From A07HB70 sp964512675 (GTDB lineage Archaea; Halobacteriota; Halobacteria; Halobacteriales; Haloferacaceae), in contig CAZEJR010000025.1 of NCBI GenBank assembly GCA_964512675.1, forward strand, positions 1-29,655: 29,655 nucleotides of DNA. Reading direction: 5' to 3'. A program made the position numbers and the translations under genes. Below the pieces are notes generated by a model, which worked only from the letters and a program-made list of their open reading frames with translations, did not search any database and was not told the DNA's origin. Shown here one piece after another: positions 1 through 6,851 of this stretch. Every line of letters starts with the position of its first letter. Positions within the stretch are counted from its first letter, which is position 1.

Positions 1-116
1 GCCAGTACGAGCTGAACCTGATGGAGCTGTACGAGCGCGAGGAGCACATCATCTCGCTGCGCGAGGACGGTCGGTACGTGATCGAGGTCCCCGAGTCGTG
101 GCGCGACGGCGAGTAG
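1..116 (+). CDS. C-terminal fragment of an unidentified protein
   Basis: The reading frame starting at base 3 is open from the window edge to a TAG at 114-116 and encodes the last 38 residues, ending in ...VIEVPESWRDGE. The composition is acidic with GC-rich third positions, as in the other genes here, and the next 30 bases hold no continuation. The fragment is too short to assign a family. It is certainly truncated by the window edge. Confidence 0.6.
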   Translation, partial: QYELNLMELYEREEHIISLREDGRYVIEVPESWRDGE

Positions 117-149
117 CCGGTCCGACCCCGGACGGTCGTGTCGTCGCGC

Positions 150-412
150 GTGCCAGAAGAGACACTCTTCGGGTCCGAACGGCCCACGGACCGCGCGGAG
201 ACCGCGACCTGCCTCCGGCGGGTGGCCGACAGCCCGTCTGCGGTGGCCCGGTCGGCCGCTTCGCCGGTGGTCAGTCCCCGACCGTCGACCCGACGGCCCG
301 ACCGGAGTTCGAGGCGGAGGTCGAACCAGAGGGACCGACGCTCCGGGGAGCCCAGCGTCTGGGGATCGAGTGGCCGGAGGACGGCGACGACGGTCGACCG
401 ACTGCAGGTGTC
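150..412 (+). pseudogene. Frameshifted amphi-Trp domain protein gene
   Basis: A GTG at 150 begins a product starting MPEETLFGSE and reading in that frame through DRAETATCLRRVADS (to about 233). From about 242 the resemblance moves to another frame, coding GGPVGRFAGGQSPTVDPTAR and then PEFEAEVEPEGPT, with a terminal EWPEDGDD at about 368-391. In that order these match the haloarchaeal amphi-Trp family as I know it: a short acidic protein opening MPEE.LF.SE, a central GG.QS.T.DPPA.P.FE segment and a late E-W-acidic tail. No single frame carries both halves, so at least one indel lies between about 230 and 242. Local matches are also eroded, for example GGQSP where GGDQS is usual. The family's function is not established. 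Sequencing error could explain one shift. This feature accounts for most of the otherwise gene-free 117-486. Confidence 0.6.
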
Positions 413-455
413 GGTCACCGGTCACGGCCCGCTGTCGCCTCCGTACTTCTGGACG

Positions 456-462
456 ATTTAAG
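456..462 (+). promoter_or_regulatory. TATA-like box for the 487 micro-protein gene
   Basis: The AT-rich core TTTAA at 457-461 sits in otherwise GC-rich sequence, about 27 bases before the ATG at 487. This is the spacing expected of an archaeal TATA box for a leaderless mRNA. Confidence 0.55.
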
Positions 463-486
463 CCCGGGGACTCCCGAGCCGAGGTC

Positions 487-576
487 ATGAGTACCGCGAC
501 GAAGGTCGTGATAGGGACGGTCGGCGTCTCGGCGGCGGCGGTCGCCGGGCTCATAGTCCTGACGCTCTTAGCCTGA
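487..576 (+). CDS. 29-residue single-span membrane micro-protein
   Basis: The ATG at 487 opens a 29-residue protein that begins MSTATK and is then almost wholly hydrophobic (VVIGTVGVSAAAVAGLIVL) to its end. This is one membrane-spanning helix with a short polar N-terminus. A TATA-like box lies about 27 bases upstream, so the start should be leaderless. Its TGA is followed after only 3 bases by the GTG of the next gene, suggesting one transcript and possible translational coupling. There are no catalytic residues. I do not recognise a family. It could be a small membrane anchor or regulator, but no function can be assigned from sequence. Confidence 0.6.
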   Translation: MSTATKVVIGTVGVSAAAVAGLIVLTLLA

Positions 577-579
577 CTC

Positions 580-1368
580 GTGTTCGAGGAGCGTACCCTC
601 TCCGACGACCTCCGGACGATCCGCGAGCGCCACGCGCCCGGGGCGCTCGTGCTCGACGCCGAACGCGACTTCGAGACTCTCCCGCCAGCCGTCGCGGAGG
701 ACCTCGGCCTCCTCGTCGACGGCCTCGACCCGGTCACGTACCCCGTCGAGTGGCTCCCGGACGACGTCCCGGACGCGCTCTCGCGGCTCGCCGGGGGCGC
801 ACTCACCGTCGGGGCGCCGGGCGACGGGACGGTCGTCGCGACGCGGCAGACCGACCCGCCGGTCGTCCTGGTGAAAGGTCGCGCCGCGGGGACGCCGGAG
901 GACTTCCTCGACCACCTCGTCGCGGACGCCGTACTCCGTCTCGGTGTCGACGCCCCGGAACACGCGCTCGGCTTCTTCGCCGAGGACTACCGCGCGCTCG
1001 ACGCGGCAGTCCGCGAGACGGGCGACGGCTCGCCCGCCGACAGCTACCAGGTGGCGGTCGCGCTGTTCGACGCGTGGCTCGGCCTCCACACCCGTCCGGT
1101 CGCCGCCGACTGGGCCGACGAGTTCCCGCGCCTCCACGCCGCGTGGGTCGACGCCGGCGAGCGACTGACCGACCGTCTCGCGGACCTGCCGGGGCTCGTC
1201 GCCCGCGGCGAGATGACGTTCCCGGCGGCGACGGAGTACGCCTGTGGTGCGGTCCGGCACGGCCTCGACCTCCCGGCGCCGTTCTCGGCGCTCGACACCG
1301 CGGCGTACCACGACCACGGCGCCGGGTTCGCCGTCGAGTGGGCCGAGCGGACGTACGCGTCGCTCTGA
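580..1368 (+). CDS. Conserved haloarchaeal hypothetical protein
   Basis: This is a 262-residue acidic soluble protein starting at GTG 580 (MFEERTLSDDLRTI), three bases after the stop of the membrane micro-protein. There is no signal peptide, membrane helix or nucleotide-binding motif. The first half (to about residue 100) looks like a mixed alpha/beta fold, and the second half is helical with several Trp and His (for example GLHTRPVAADWADEF). It resembles proteins of unknown function found across Halobacteria, possibly those grouped as DUF7089, but I am not certain of that label. The next gene (1417-1998) converges on it, with 48 bases between the stops. The coupling to the micro-protein suggests they act together. 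No reaction is proposed. Confidence 0.75.
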   Translation: MFEERTLSDDLRTIRERHAPGALVLDAERDFETLPPAVAEDLGLLVDGLDPVTYPVEWLPDDVPDALSRLAGGALTVGAPGDGTVVATRQTDPPVVLVKGRAAGTPEDFLDHLVADAVLRLGVDAPEHALGFFAEDYRALDAAVRETGDGSPADSYQVAVALFDAWLGLHTRPVAADWADEFPRLHAAWVDAGERLTDRLADLPGLVARGEMTFPAATEYACGAVRHGLDLPAPFSALDTAAYHDHGAGFAVEWAERTYASL

Positions 1369-1416
1369 CCCCTCCGTTTCCGCTCGAACTCCCGCGAGAC
1401 CCGCCACGTGGGCCGT

Positions 1417-1998
1417 TCAGTTCGACTCGTACCGCACCGTGCCGTCCGTGTCGAGGTCGACGACACCGTCGAACAGCCGTCGGAACCGGTCGATCGTCGC
1501 CGTGTCGTGGACCTCCTTCGAGAGGTGGAACAGGCCGACCGCGTCGTGGTCGTCGAGAAGCGCGAGCATCCGCTCGGCGGCGTCGTGGGTCCGGCTTACG
1601 TCTGCGTAGTACGCCATCTCGGTCAGTGAGTCGACGCTCAGGCGGCGCTTGTCCCCGGTCCGCTGGAGGAAGGCGCCGACCTTCTCGACGATGGCGTCGA
1701 GGTCGTCTGGCGCTGCGACGTAGTGGAGGTGGTCGGAGCCGCGGCGGGTGTAGCCCCGCTCGACGGAGATGGTGTCGAGCACCTCGGCGCGGGACTCGTC
1801 GACGGCGTAGTGTTCGAGCTTCTGCTCTACCTCGCGGGCGGTGGTGCGCGTGGAGACGACGAGAAAGCGGTCGGTGTCGGTCTTGAAGAAGTCGGTGTCG
1901 ATCCGGTCGGTCTCGCCGATGCTCGGGTGGAGGAGCAGGATGCCGGTCCCGCCGGGCACCGCCTCCGGTGCGTCTGCGACCGCGAGCGCGTACTCCAT
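1417..1998 (-). CDS. Conserved haloarchaeal hypothetical protein, possibly KaiC/RecA-fold related
   Basis: This protein has 193 residues and begins MEYALAVADAPEAVPGGTG. The ATG at 1998 is chosen because a TATA-like box (2022-2028) lies 27 bases upstream, excluding longer in-frame starts. The N-terminus GGTGILLLHPSIGETDRIDT resembles the first strand and loop of RecA/KaiC-like families, but the loop lacks the lysine of a Walker A motif, so ATP binding is not supported. The rest alternates strands and helices (RFLVVSTRTTAREVEQKLEH, LFHLSKEVHD), consistent with a degenerate RecA-like fold. It may belong to a haloarchaeal DUF family (DUF7090 is my uncertain recollection). It lies 32 bases after the DUF2391 gene but seems to have its own promoter. 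Its function is unknown. Confidence 0.7.
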   Translation of the reverse strand: MEYALAVADAPEAVPGGTGILLLHPSIGETDRIDTDFFKTDTDRFLVVSTRTTAREVEQKLEHYAVDESRAEVLDTISVERGYTRRGSDHLHYVAAPDDLDAIVEKVGAFLQRTGDKRRLSVDSLTEMAYYADVSRTHDAAERMLALLDDHDAVGLFHLSKEVHDTATIDRFRRLFDGVVDLDTDGTVRYESN

Positions 1999-2021
1999 GT
2001 CCGTTCGACCCTCGCCCCGAA

Positions 2022-2028
2022 CATAAAC
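2022..2028 (-). promoter_or_regulatory. TATA-like box for the 1417-1998 gene
   Basis: On the minus strand the sequence reads GTTTATG, centred 27 bases before the ATG at 1998. It lies just before the stop codon region of the upstream DUF2391 gene (stop at 2031-2033), so the two minus-strand genes can be transcribed independently. Confidence 0.55.
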
Positions 2029-2030
2029 GT

Positions 2031-2450
2031 TCAGAACAGACTGTCCGCGGTCGCGGCGCCGATGACGCTGAAGACGGCGCCGACGCTTACCGCCCGGAGG
2101 GTGACAGACAGCCGCTCGACGCGGGTGCCGTCGGCGACGAACGTTCCCGGTGCGCCGAGCGCGAGCGCGAGTCCGGCCACCGAGACGTAGGCGACCCCGA
2201 CGAGCGAGAGATACCGGACCGGGACGCCGCCGAACTCGGGCTCGCGGTCCGGGTCGCGGTCGTCGGCCTTGTACAGCGCGCCGTAGCCGACGGCGAGGAC
2301 GACGAGCACCGTCGCGGCGGTCTGGAGCAGCGTCATCGCCGCCGCGAGCGTCCACACCTCCTCCGTGACGACGAACGGACCGGCGAGGAGGAATCCGCCG
2401 ACCACCTGCTGTGCGGTGTCGGCGAGCGCGTACCGTCGGCTCAAACTCAT
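2031..2450 (-). CDS. DUF2391 family integral membrane protein
   Basis: This is a 139-residue membrane protein beginning MSLSRRYALADTAQQVVGGF. The segment QQVVGGFLLAGPFVVTEEVW is what I recognise from DUF2391 (TIGR02587-type putative integral membrane proteins). Four hydrophobic spans are visible, at about residues 13-30, 33-55, 77-100 and 112-132. A charged cytoplasmic-type loop (KADDRDPDREPEFGG) lies between spans 2 and 3. The ATG at 2450 is preferred over an ATG 30 bases upstream because that codon falls inside the TATA-like GTTTATC at 2472-2478, and because GGAGG lies 6 bases before the chosen ATG. Having both a TATA at -25 and a Shine-Dalgarno-like run is uncommon among the genes here. 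The function of the family is unknown. Confidence 0.8.
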   Translation of the reverse strand: MSLSRRYALADTAQQVVGGFLLAGPFVVTEEVWTLAAAMTLLQTAATVLVVLAVGYGALYKADDRDPDREPEFGGVPVRYLSLVGVAYVSVAGLALALGAPGTFVADGTRVERLSVTLRAVSVGAVFSVIGAATADSLF

Positions 2451-2471
2451 ACTCCCTCCTGCGCTCCGGCA

Positions 2472-2478
2472 GATAAAC
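2472..2478 (-). promoter_or_regulatory. TATA-like box for the DUF2391 gene
   Basis: The minus-strand sequence GTTTATC is centred about 25 bases before the ATG at 2450. The rest of the 123-base spacer (2451-2573) between this gene and the end of the sulfurtransferase gene shows nothing else I can name. Confidence 0.55.
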
Positions 2479-2573
2479 AACGCCCGGTCGACCGACCCGC
2501 CGACCGATACCGGGCCGTCAACCGCGGGGCCCTCGTCGAGTCGGCGGCGCCACCCGACCCGACCGACCCCGGC

Positions 2574-3365
2574 CTAGTCGCGCTCGACCGGGCCGCCACG
2601 GGCCTCCCACTCCGTCAGGCTCCCCTCGTAGAACCCGACGTCGTCGTACCCGAGCTCCCGGAGGACGAGGTAGGTGTGGCTGATGCGCCGCGCGGTGTTG
2701 CAGTAGAGCAGCACCCGTCGGTCGCGGGTGACACCCCGCTCCGCGAGGCGGGTCTCGACGGTCTCGCGCGCCGCGAGCCCCCGCGTCTCGTCGTCGACGA
2801 GGTCGCGCCAGTCGACCTGGACGGCACCGGGGAGATGTCCCGCCTCGTACTCTCCCGGCTCGCGCGTGTCGACCACCACCGCCGTCCCCTCCCGGACCGC
2901 CTCGAGGACCGTCTCGTAGCCGACGAGTGGGCTCTCTGCGGCGGAGAGTGGCCGTACCTCGTAGTCGGTCGACGGCTGGTCGACGGTCTCGCGCTCCGTC
3001 TCGTGTTCACGCGACCACGCGCTGTAGTCACCGTCGAGGAGGTGAAGTCGCGCTATCGGGTGGCCGTAGACGTAGGCAGTGACGAGGAGACGCGCCGCGA
3101 ACACCCCGTGGGTGTCGTCGTAGGCGACGACGCGGTCGTCGGTGTCGACGCCCGCCCCCGAGAGCAGGGTCGCCCAGTCCTCCGGCGCCGGGAGCATCCC
3201 CGAGGTGTCTGCCGTGCCGGAGCGAACCCGGTCGAACGGCACGCTCGCGGCGCCCGGCAGGTGCCCGATACCGTCGTACTCCCACTCGTCGCGCACGTCG
3301 ACCACCTGCACGGTCGGGTCGTCGAGGCGTGCCGCGACCCAGTCCGCGTCGACGAAGACGTCCAT
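2574..3365 (-). CDS. Tandem-rhodanese sulfurtransferase
   Basis: This is a 263-residue protein with two rhodanese domains. The N-terminal domain (about 1-120) carries VVDVRDEWEYDGIGHLPGA but has AYDDTHGV where a cysteine loop would be, so it is the non-catalytic copy. The C-terminal domain (about 145-263) has VVVDTREPGEYEAGHLPGAV and the active-site loop YCNTARR with Cys222, followed by the family's closing YEGSLTEWEARGGPVE. Such enzymes move a sulfane sulfur, from thiosulfate or 3-mercaptopyruvate, to cyanide or a thiol through a persulfide on the Cys. The protein has no signal peptide and is cytoplasmic. It is divergent from a second sulfurtransferase gene at 3584. The substrate cannot be read from this loop. 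The start is the ATG at 3365; a TATA-like element upstream is weak. Confidence 0.88.
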   Translation of the reverse strand: MDVFVDADWVAARLDDPTVQVVDVRDEWEYDGIGHLPGAASVPFDRVRSGTADTSGMLPAPEDWATLLSGAGVDTDDRVVAYDDTHGVFAARLLVTAYVYGHPIARLHLLDGDYSAWSREHETERETVDQPSTDYEVRPLSAAESPLVGYETVLEAVREGTAVVVDTREPGEYEAGHLPGAVQVDWRDLVDDETRGLAARETVETRLAERGVTRDRRVLLYCNTARRISHTYLVLRELGYDDVGFYEGSLTEWEARGGPVERD

Positions 3366-3421
3366 ACACCCGTCTGGGACGGCCCGTGTGGTTAGCCCTC
3401 CGGTCGCTCGCCGTCCACGCT

Positions 3422-3513
3422 ACCGGCAACGTGTTCTGGTTTCTCCCCCGGCGGCGCGGAGTGTGCGCACGAGGTGCGCAAACGAGCGAGAGATACCAGA
3501 ACAAATTGCCGGT
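3422..3513. repeat. 92-base nested inverted repeat between divergent sulfurtransferase genes
   Basis: The left arm 3422-3445 and the reverse complement of the right arm 3490-3513 match at 21 of 24 positions (mismatches at arm positions 9, 10 and 20). The arms begin ACCGGCAA and end TTGCCGGT. The 44-base centre holds a second small hairpin made from two copies of TGCGCA (3464-3469 and 3475-3480) separated by 5 bases. The element lies wholly between the two divergent genes, upstream of both. No transposase or convincing target-site duplication flanks it. It could be a MITE-like element, a cruciform or operator structure, or a two-way transcription insulator. Confidence 0.75.
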
Positions 3514-3551
3514 TCGCCGAAGGTGTGGCCGTTCGTGCCGGGTGGTCGGAC

Positions 3552-3558
3552 GTTTAAG
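3552..3558 (+). promoter_or_regulatory. TATA-like box for the 3584 sulfurtransferase gene
   Basis: GTTTAAG at 3552-3558 lies about 28 bases before the ATG at 3584, the archaeal leaderless geometry. It is 39 bases downstream of the inverted repeat at 3422-3513, so that repeat is upstream of the core promoter. Confidence 0.6.
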
Positions 3559-3583
3559 CCCGCCGCGCGCGTACACGTACACG

Positions 3584-4453
3584 ATGTCGGAATCAGGCTA
3601 CGCACACGACGTGCTCGTCTCCGCGGACTGGGTCGAGGCGCGCCTCGACGAGTTCGAGAGCGACGACCCGGCGCACCGCCTCGTCGAGGTCGACGTCGAC
3701 ACAGAGGCGTACGACGAGGGCCACGCTCCCGGCGCAATCGGGTTCAACTGGGAGACACAGCTCCAGGACCAGACCACCCGTGACATCCTCTCGAAGGACG
3801 ACTTCGAGGACCTGCTCGGGAGCCACGGCGTCTCCGACGACTCCACCGTGGTGCTGTACGGCGACAACTCGAACTGGTTCGCGGCCTACGCCTACTGGCA
3901 GTTCAAGTACTACGGCCACGACGACGTTCGCCTGCTCGACGGCGGCCGGGAGTACTGGGTCGAGAACGACTACTCGCTGACCGACGCGGTGCCGGAGCAC
4001 CCCGAGGTGGAGTACGAGGCCAGCGGCCCGCGCGAGAGCATCCGGGCGTACCGCGACGACGTCGAGAACGCCATCGACAAGGGGATTCCGCTCGTCGACG
4101 TTCGTTCGCCGGAGGAGTTCAGCGGCGAGATTCTCGCGCCTCCGGGACTCCAGGAGACGGCCCAGCGCGGCGGCCACATCCCCGGCGCACAGAACATCTC
4201 GTGGACCTCGGTGACGAACGACGACGGGACGTTCAAGTCCGCCGACGAGCTCGCCGAGGTGTACGGCGACCACGGTATCGACGGCGACGGCACGACCGTC
4301 GCCTACTGCCGCATCGGCGAGCGCTCGTCGGTCGCGTGGTTCGCGCTCCACGAGCTGCTCGGCTACGACGACTGTATCAACTACGACGGCTCGTGGACAG
4401 AGTGGGGTAACCTCGTCGGAGCGCCGATCGAGACGGGCGAAGCCGACGACTGA
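3584..4453 (+). CDS. Thiosulfate sulfurtransferase (tandem rhodanese)
   Basis: This is a 289-residue protein with two rhodanese domains. The N-terminal domain (about 8-130) has EVDVDTEAYDEGHAPGAIGF but no cysteine in its loop (LYGDNSNWFAAY). The C-terminal domain (about 150-285) has LVDVRSPEEFSGE, then HIPGAQNISW, and the active loop CRIGERSS at residues 242-249. A Cys-Arg-x-Gly-x-Arg loop is the pattern usually linked to thiosulfate as donor, whereas mercaptopyruvate enzymes have a CG[ST]G-type loop. Cys242 would carry the persulfide. The start at ATG 3584 is set by the TATA-like box 28 bases upstream; an open frame extends far upstream but runs through the inverted repeat. The two divergent sulfurtransferases are not close duplicates, with different loops and lengths. 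Confidence 0.9.
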   Translation: MSESGYAHDVLVSADWVEARLDEFESDDPAHRLVEVDVDTEAYDEGHAPGAIGFNWETQLQDQTTRDILSKDDFEDLLGSHGVSDDSTVVLYGDNSNWFAAYAYWQFKYYGHDDVRLLDGGREYWVENDYSLTDAVPEHPEVEYEASGPRESIRAYRDDVENAIDKGIPLVDVRSPEEFSGEILAPPGLQETAQRGGHIPGAQNISWTSVTNDDGTFKSADELAEVYGDHGIDGDGTTVAYCRIGERSSVAWFALHELLGYDDCINYDGSWTEWGNLVGAPIETGEADD

Positions 4454-4505
4454 CAGCGCCGGACTCCCGGAGCCGCGCCGGTCGACCCCGTCACGGCGCT
4501 TCCGG

Positions 4506-4510
4506 TTTTT
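4506..4510 (+). terminator. T-run after the sulfurtransferase gene
   Basis: Five consecutive T at 4506-4510 follow GC-rich sequence, 53 bases after the stop at 4453. Archaeal termination often needs only such a run. The gene converging from the minus strand ends at 4527, so this position fits a terminator. It rests on the T-run alone. Confidence 0.35.
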
Positions 4511-4526
4511 CGCCGAGCGACGGCGC

Positions 4527-6026
4527 TCAGCCGAGAACAGCCGCCGCCACCGCCGGCGTGACGAACGCCTCGACGGCTGCGGCGACCACGAAGACGACGC
4601 CGAGTCCCACGAGCACCCGGAACGCCCGCTGGACCGCTTCGGCAACCGCGGCGGCGTTCCGCTGCCCCCGGACTGCGTCGAGCCCGACCCGTCCGAGGTG
4701 GAGGCCCAGCCCGCCGGCGACGGCGATCGCCGGGAGCTCCAGCACGCCGTGTGGTCCGACGAGCGCGAGGAAGGTGATCCGGTCCGTCGCGGCGGCGACG
4801 GCGCCGACGAGGACGCCGTTGAGCCCGAGTGCCGCGACCGTCGGCAGTCCCGCCGCCAGCCCGCCACAGGCCGCGCTCGCGGCCACCAGCCAGTTGTTCG
4901 CGGCGATGTTGACGAACGGTCCGACCGCAACCGTCCCGAAGACGTCCCCGACGTCTGTCGGCCGGTCGAGCGCGACGCCGTACGGCGCGACCAGCGCCCA
5001 CCCCGCGGCGGCCCCGGCAGCCAGGAGCGCCGCGCCCCCGGCGTTCGCGCTCGGGTGGTCGCGGAGGAACCGACCGAGCGCGGCGAGACCGTTCCGGACC
5101 GCGGCGAGCGGTCCGACGCCGCTCCCCTCGACGTCGCCGGCGCCACGGTCTGCGTACAGTGCGACCCGGAGGCCGTCGAGCAGGGGAAAGACCAGGAGCG
5201 TGACGAGAACCCCGACGGCCCGCCCGACGCCGGCGACCGCCGCCAGCCCCGTCAGGACGCCGAGGCCGACGACGGCGGCGCCTCCGACGGCGAGGAAGAC
5301 GACGTAGGCGCCGGGACGCTCCCGGGCCAGTCCCGCCGCGCGACGGAGTGCCCCCGTCGCGCCGGCGTCGTCGACGACGACCGCGCACCCGGCGAACGCG
5401 AACAGGAGTTCGACCGCGACGACGACCGGCAGGGCGGCGATACCGCCGAGGACCGCGAGCGCCGCGCCCGCCGCCGGAGCGCCGACTGCGGCCGTGACAC
5501 CGCCGGCGAGGGCGACGAGGCCGACGAGCACGCCGCCCAGCGCGGCGTACAGACCGACGCGGAGGAGGGTGAGGACGGCGAACGCCCGCCAGTGCCGCGG
5601 GACGCCCCGAACTCCCGCGACGAGCGGTGCCTCGCCTCGCAGGCCGGCTGTGACGGCTGCCAGCGTCGCCGCGCTTCCGACGGCCTGCGCGAGGACGAGG
5701 ACCGCAACCGCTGCCAGCCCTCCGACGACGAGGAGGACGACGACTGTCGGCGTGAGCAGTCCCGCGACGGCGTCGACAGCCGCCTCAGAGCCGGACTGAC
5801 CCGGGCCGCCCGGGCCGCCCCCCACGTCGGCCTCACGGAGTGTCGCGACGGCTGGATCGAGCCGTCCGCTCACCGCGAGCACCGCGACCGCGACCGCACC
5901 GGCGGCGACGAGCGGTGTCCGCGCGACGCCGGGCGCGCTCGCGGCCAGCAGGTAGAGCGGGAGGAGTTCGCCGGCACGGGCCCGGAGCAGGCGCGGCGCT
6001 ACACGGAGCGCGTCGTCGAGGCTCAC
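4527..6026 (-). CDS. Polytopic membrane protein with C-terminal SpoIIM (stage II sporulation protein M) domain
   Basis: This is a 499-residue, very Ala/Val/Gly-rich membrane protein starting at GTG 6026 (MSLDDALRVAPRLL). The N-terminal half (about 1-300) has several hydrophobic spans and a soluble loop rich in Gly near residue 70. The C-terminal 200 residues show the SpoIIM family hallmarks: an amphipathic segment, FVNIAANNWLVA near the middle, then GPHGVLELPAIAVAGGLGLH. Known SpoIIM proteins are mostly the shorter domain alone, so this is an N-terminally extended form, and the extension looks like a separate membrane module. Archaea do not sporulate; archaeal members are of unknown function and may act in membrane organisation. 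A divergent gene starts 80 bases away at 6106, and the spacer holds weak TATA-like elements for both. Confidence 0.75.
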   Translation of the reverse strand: MSLDDALRVAPRLLRARAGELLPLYLLAASAPGVARTPLVAAGAVAVAVLAVSGRLDPAVATLREADVGGGPGGPGQSGSEAAVDAVAGLLTPTVVVLLVVGGLAAVAVLVLAQAVGSAATLAAVTAGLRGEAPLVAGVRGVPRHWRAFAVLTLLRVGLYAALGGVLVGLVALAGGVTAAVGAPAAGAALAVLGGIAALPVVVAVELLFAFAGCAVVVDDAGATGALRRAAGLARERPGAYVVFLAVGGAAVVGLGVLTGLAAVAGVGRAVGVLVTLLVFPLLDGLRVALYADRGAGDVEGSGVGPLAAVRNGLAALGRFLRDHPSANAGGAALLAAGAAAGWALVAPYGVALDRPTDVGDVFGTVAVGPFVNIAANNWLVAASAACGGLAAGLPTVAALGLNGVLVGAVAAATDRITFLALVGPHGVLELPAIAVAGGLGLHLGRVGLDAVRGQRNAAAVAEAVQRAFRVLVGLGVVFVVAAAVEAFVTPAVAAAVLG

Positions 6027-6074
6027 GCTCTCCCGTCCGGTCGCGGACGGCTTGTGGGCTTCGCCGTCCCCAGT

Positions 6075-6081
6075 CTACAAG
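6075..6081 (+). promoter_or_regulatory. Candidate TATA-like box for the 6106 gene
   Basis: CTACAAG at 6075-6081 is centred 28 bases before the GTG at 6106 and supports that start over a TTG at 6052. A similar element on the minus strand (6051-6058, reading CCCACAAG) is about 28 bases before the SpoIIM gene start. Confidence 0.4.
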
Positions 6082-6105
6082 AGCCGCGGTCGCAACCCGG
6101 CAGAC

Positions 6106-6729
6106 GTGGAGACACCAACTGACGGCGAGGCGCTGCTCGACGCGGTTCGCGCCGCCGAGGAGACACCGCTCTCGCGGCTCGGCTCCTCGAAGGCGCTGTA
6201 CGCGGTCACCGACGGCGAGATGACGGCGGCGGCGGTGCGCGCCGCGACGGCGACGGACGCCGCACGCGCCGCCGACCTGTTCGGGTCGTGGGCGGACGAG
6301 TCGACCGGTCCCGCCGCCGAGACGTTCGCCGACGCCGCCGCCCGCGCCGCCGCCCACCGCGACGCGGTCGACACCGCGCCCGACGACGATCCGCTCGCGC
6401 TCTACGACCACCTCGCTGTGCTCTCCGGTGACGTCGAACGCGCCGCCGGACTGCTCGGCCGCGCGCTCGTCGTCGGCGCGCGCCTCGAACAGACGGTCGG
6501 GTTCTTCGTCGGCGACGCCGACCCACAGAGCGCGCAGGCGATGCGCGACCTGCGCGCCGACGTCAACGCCGAGCGCGAGGACGCCGTTTCCCTTCTCGAC
6601 GCCGTCTGCGCGGCGGAGGACGACCGGACACACGCCGCCGAGACGGCCTCGGACGTCGTACAGGCCGCCTACGACGACTACGTCGAGCGGCTCGAGGCGA
6701 TGGGCGTGAAGCCGAAGAACGTCTGTTGA
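6106..6729 (+). CDS. Conserved haloarchaeal helical protein (sometimes labelled transcription antitermination protein)
   Basis: This is a 207-residue, Ala/Asp/Glu-rich, probably all-helical protein. It contains TPLSRLGSSKALYAVTDGEM near the N-terminus and FGSWADESTGPAAETFADAA, a spacing reminiscent of ferritin-like or rubrerythrin-like bundles. A metal-binding ExxH set is not clear, so I do not claim iron binding. Haloarchaeal relatives are, to my recollection, annotated as transcription antitermination protein without strong support. The chosen start is GTG 6106 (METPTDGEALLDAV), which has a TATA-like element 28 bases before it. A longer TTG start at 6052 would add a non-acidic segment that looks non-coding. 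It ends in KPKNVC. uvrB follows 122 bases later on the same strand. Confidence 0.65.
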   Translation: METPTDGEALLDAVRAAEETPLSRLGSSKALYAVTDGEMTAAAVRAATATDAARAADLFGSWADESTGPAAETFADAAARAAAHRDAVDTAPDDDPLALYDHLAVLSGDVERAAGLLGRALVVGARLEQTVGFFVGDADPQSAQAMRDLRADVNAEREDAVSLLDAVCAAEDDRTHAAETASDVVQAAYDDYVERLEAMGVKPKNVC

Positions 6730-6851
6730 GCGCGGGTGACTTCGTCTCCGGACCTGCTCGTCGCTCGACCCCGGGGTCCGGGCTCTGTGAGTCTCCGCTC
6801 CCTGCTCTGCGCACCCGACACCGGCAAGTGTCCCCGGACCGAAACGGCAGT

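Noticed and set aside
1968..3395. 475-codon open frame on the plus strand opposite the DUF2391 and sulfurtransferase genes
   Set aside because: It is antisense to two recognisable proteins and is Arg/Pro-rich. Very GC-rich DNA gives long open antisense frames.
3422..3513. Insertion sequence ends or a tRNA-like gene
   Set aside because: There is no transposase between or beside the arms and no target duplication. The fold has no cloverleaf or TpsiC-like arm.
3329..3583. N-terminal extension of the 3584 sulfurtransferase
   Set aside because: The extension would run through the inverted repeat and the TATA box and is Arg-rich. The ATG at 3584 begins the conserved protein.
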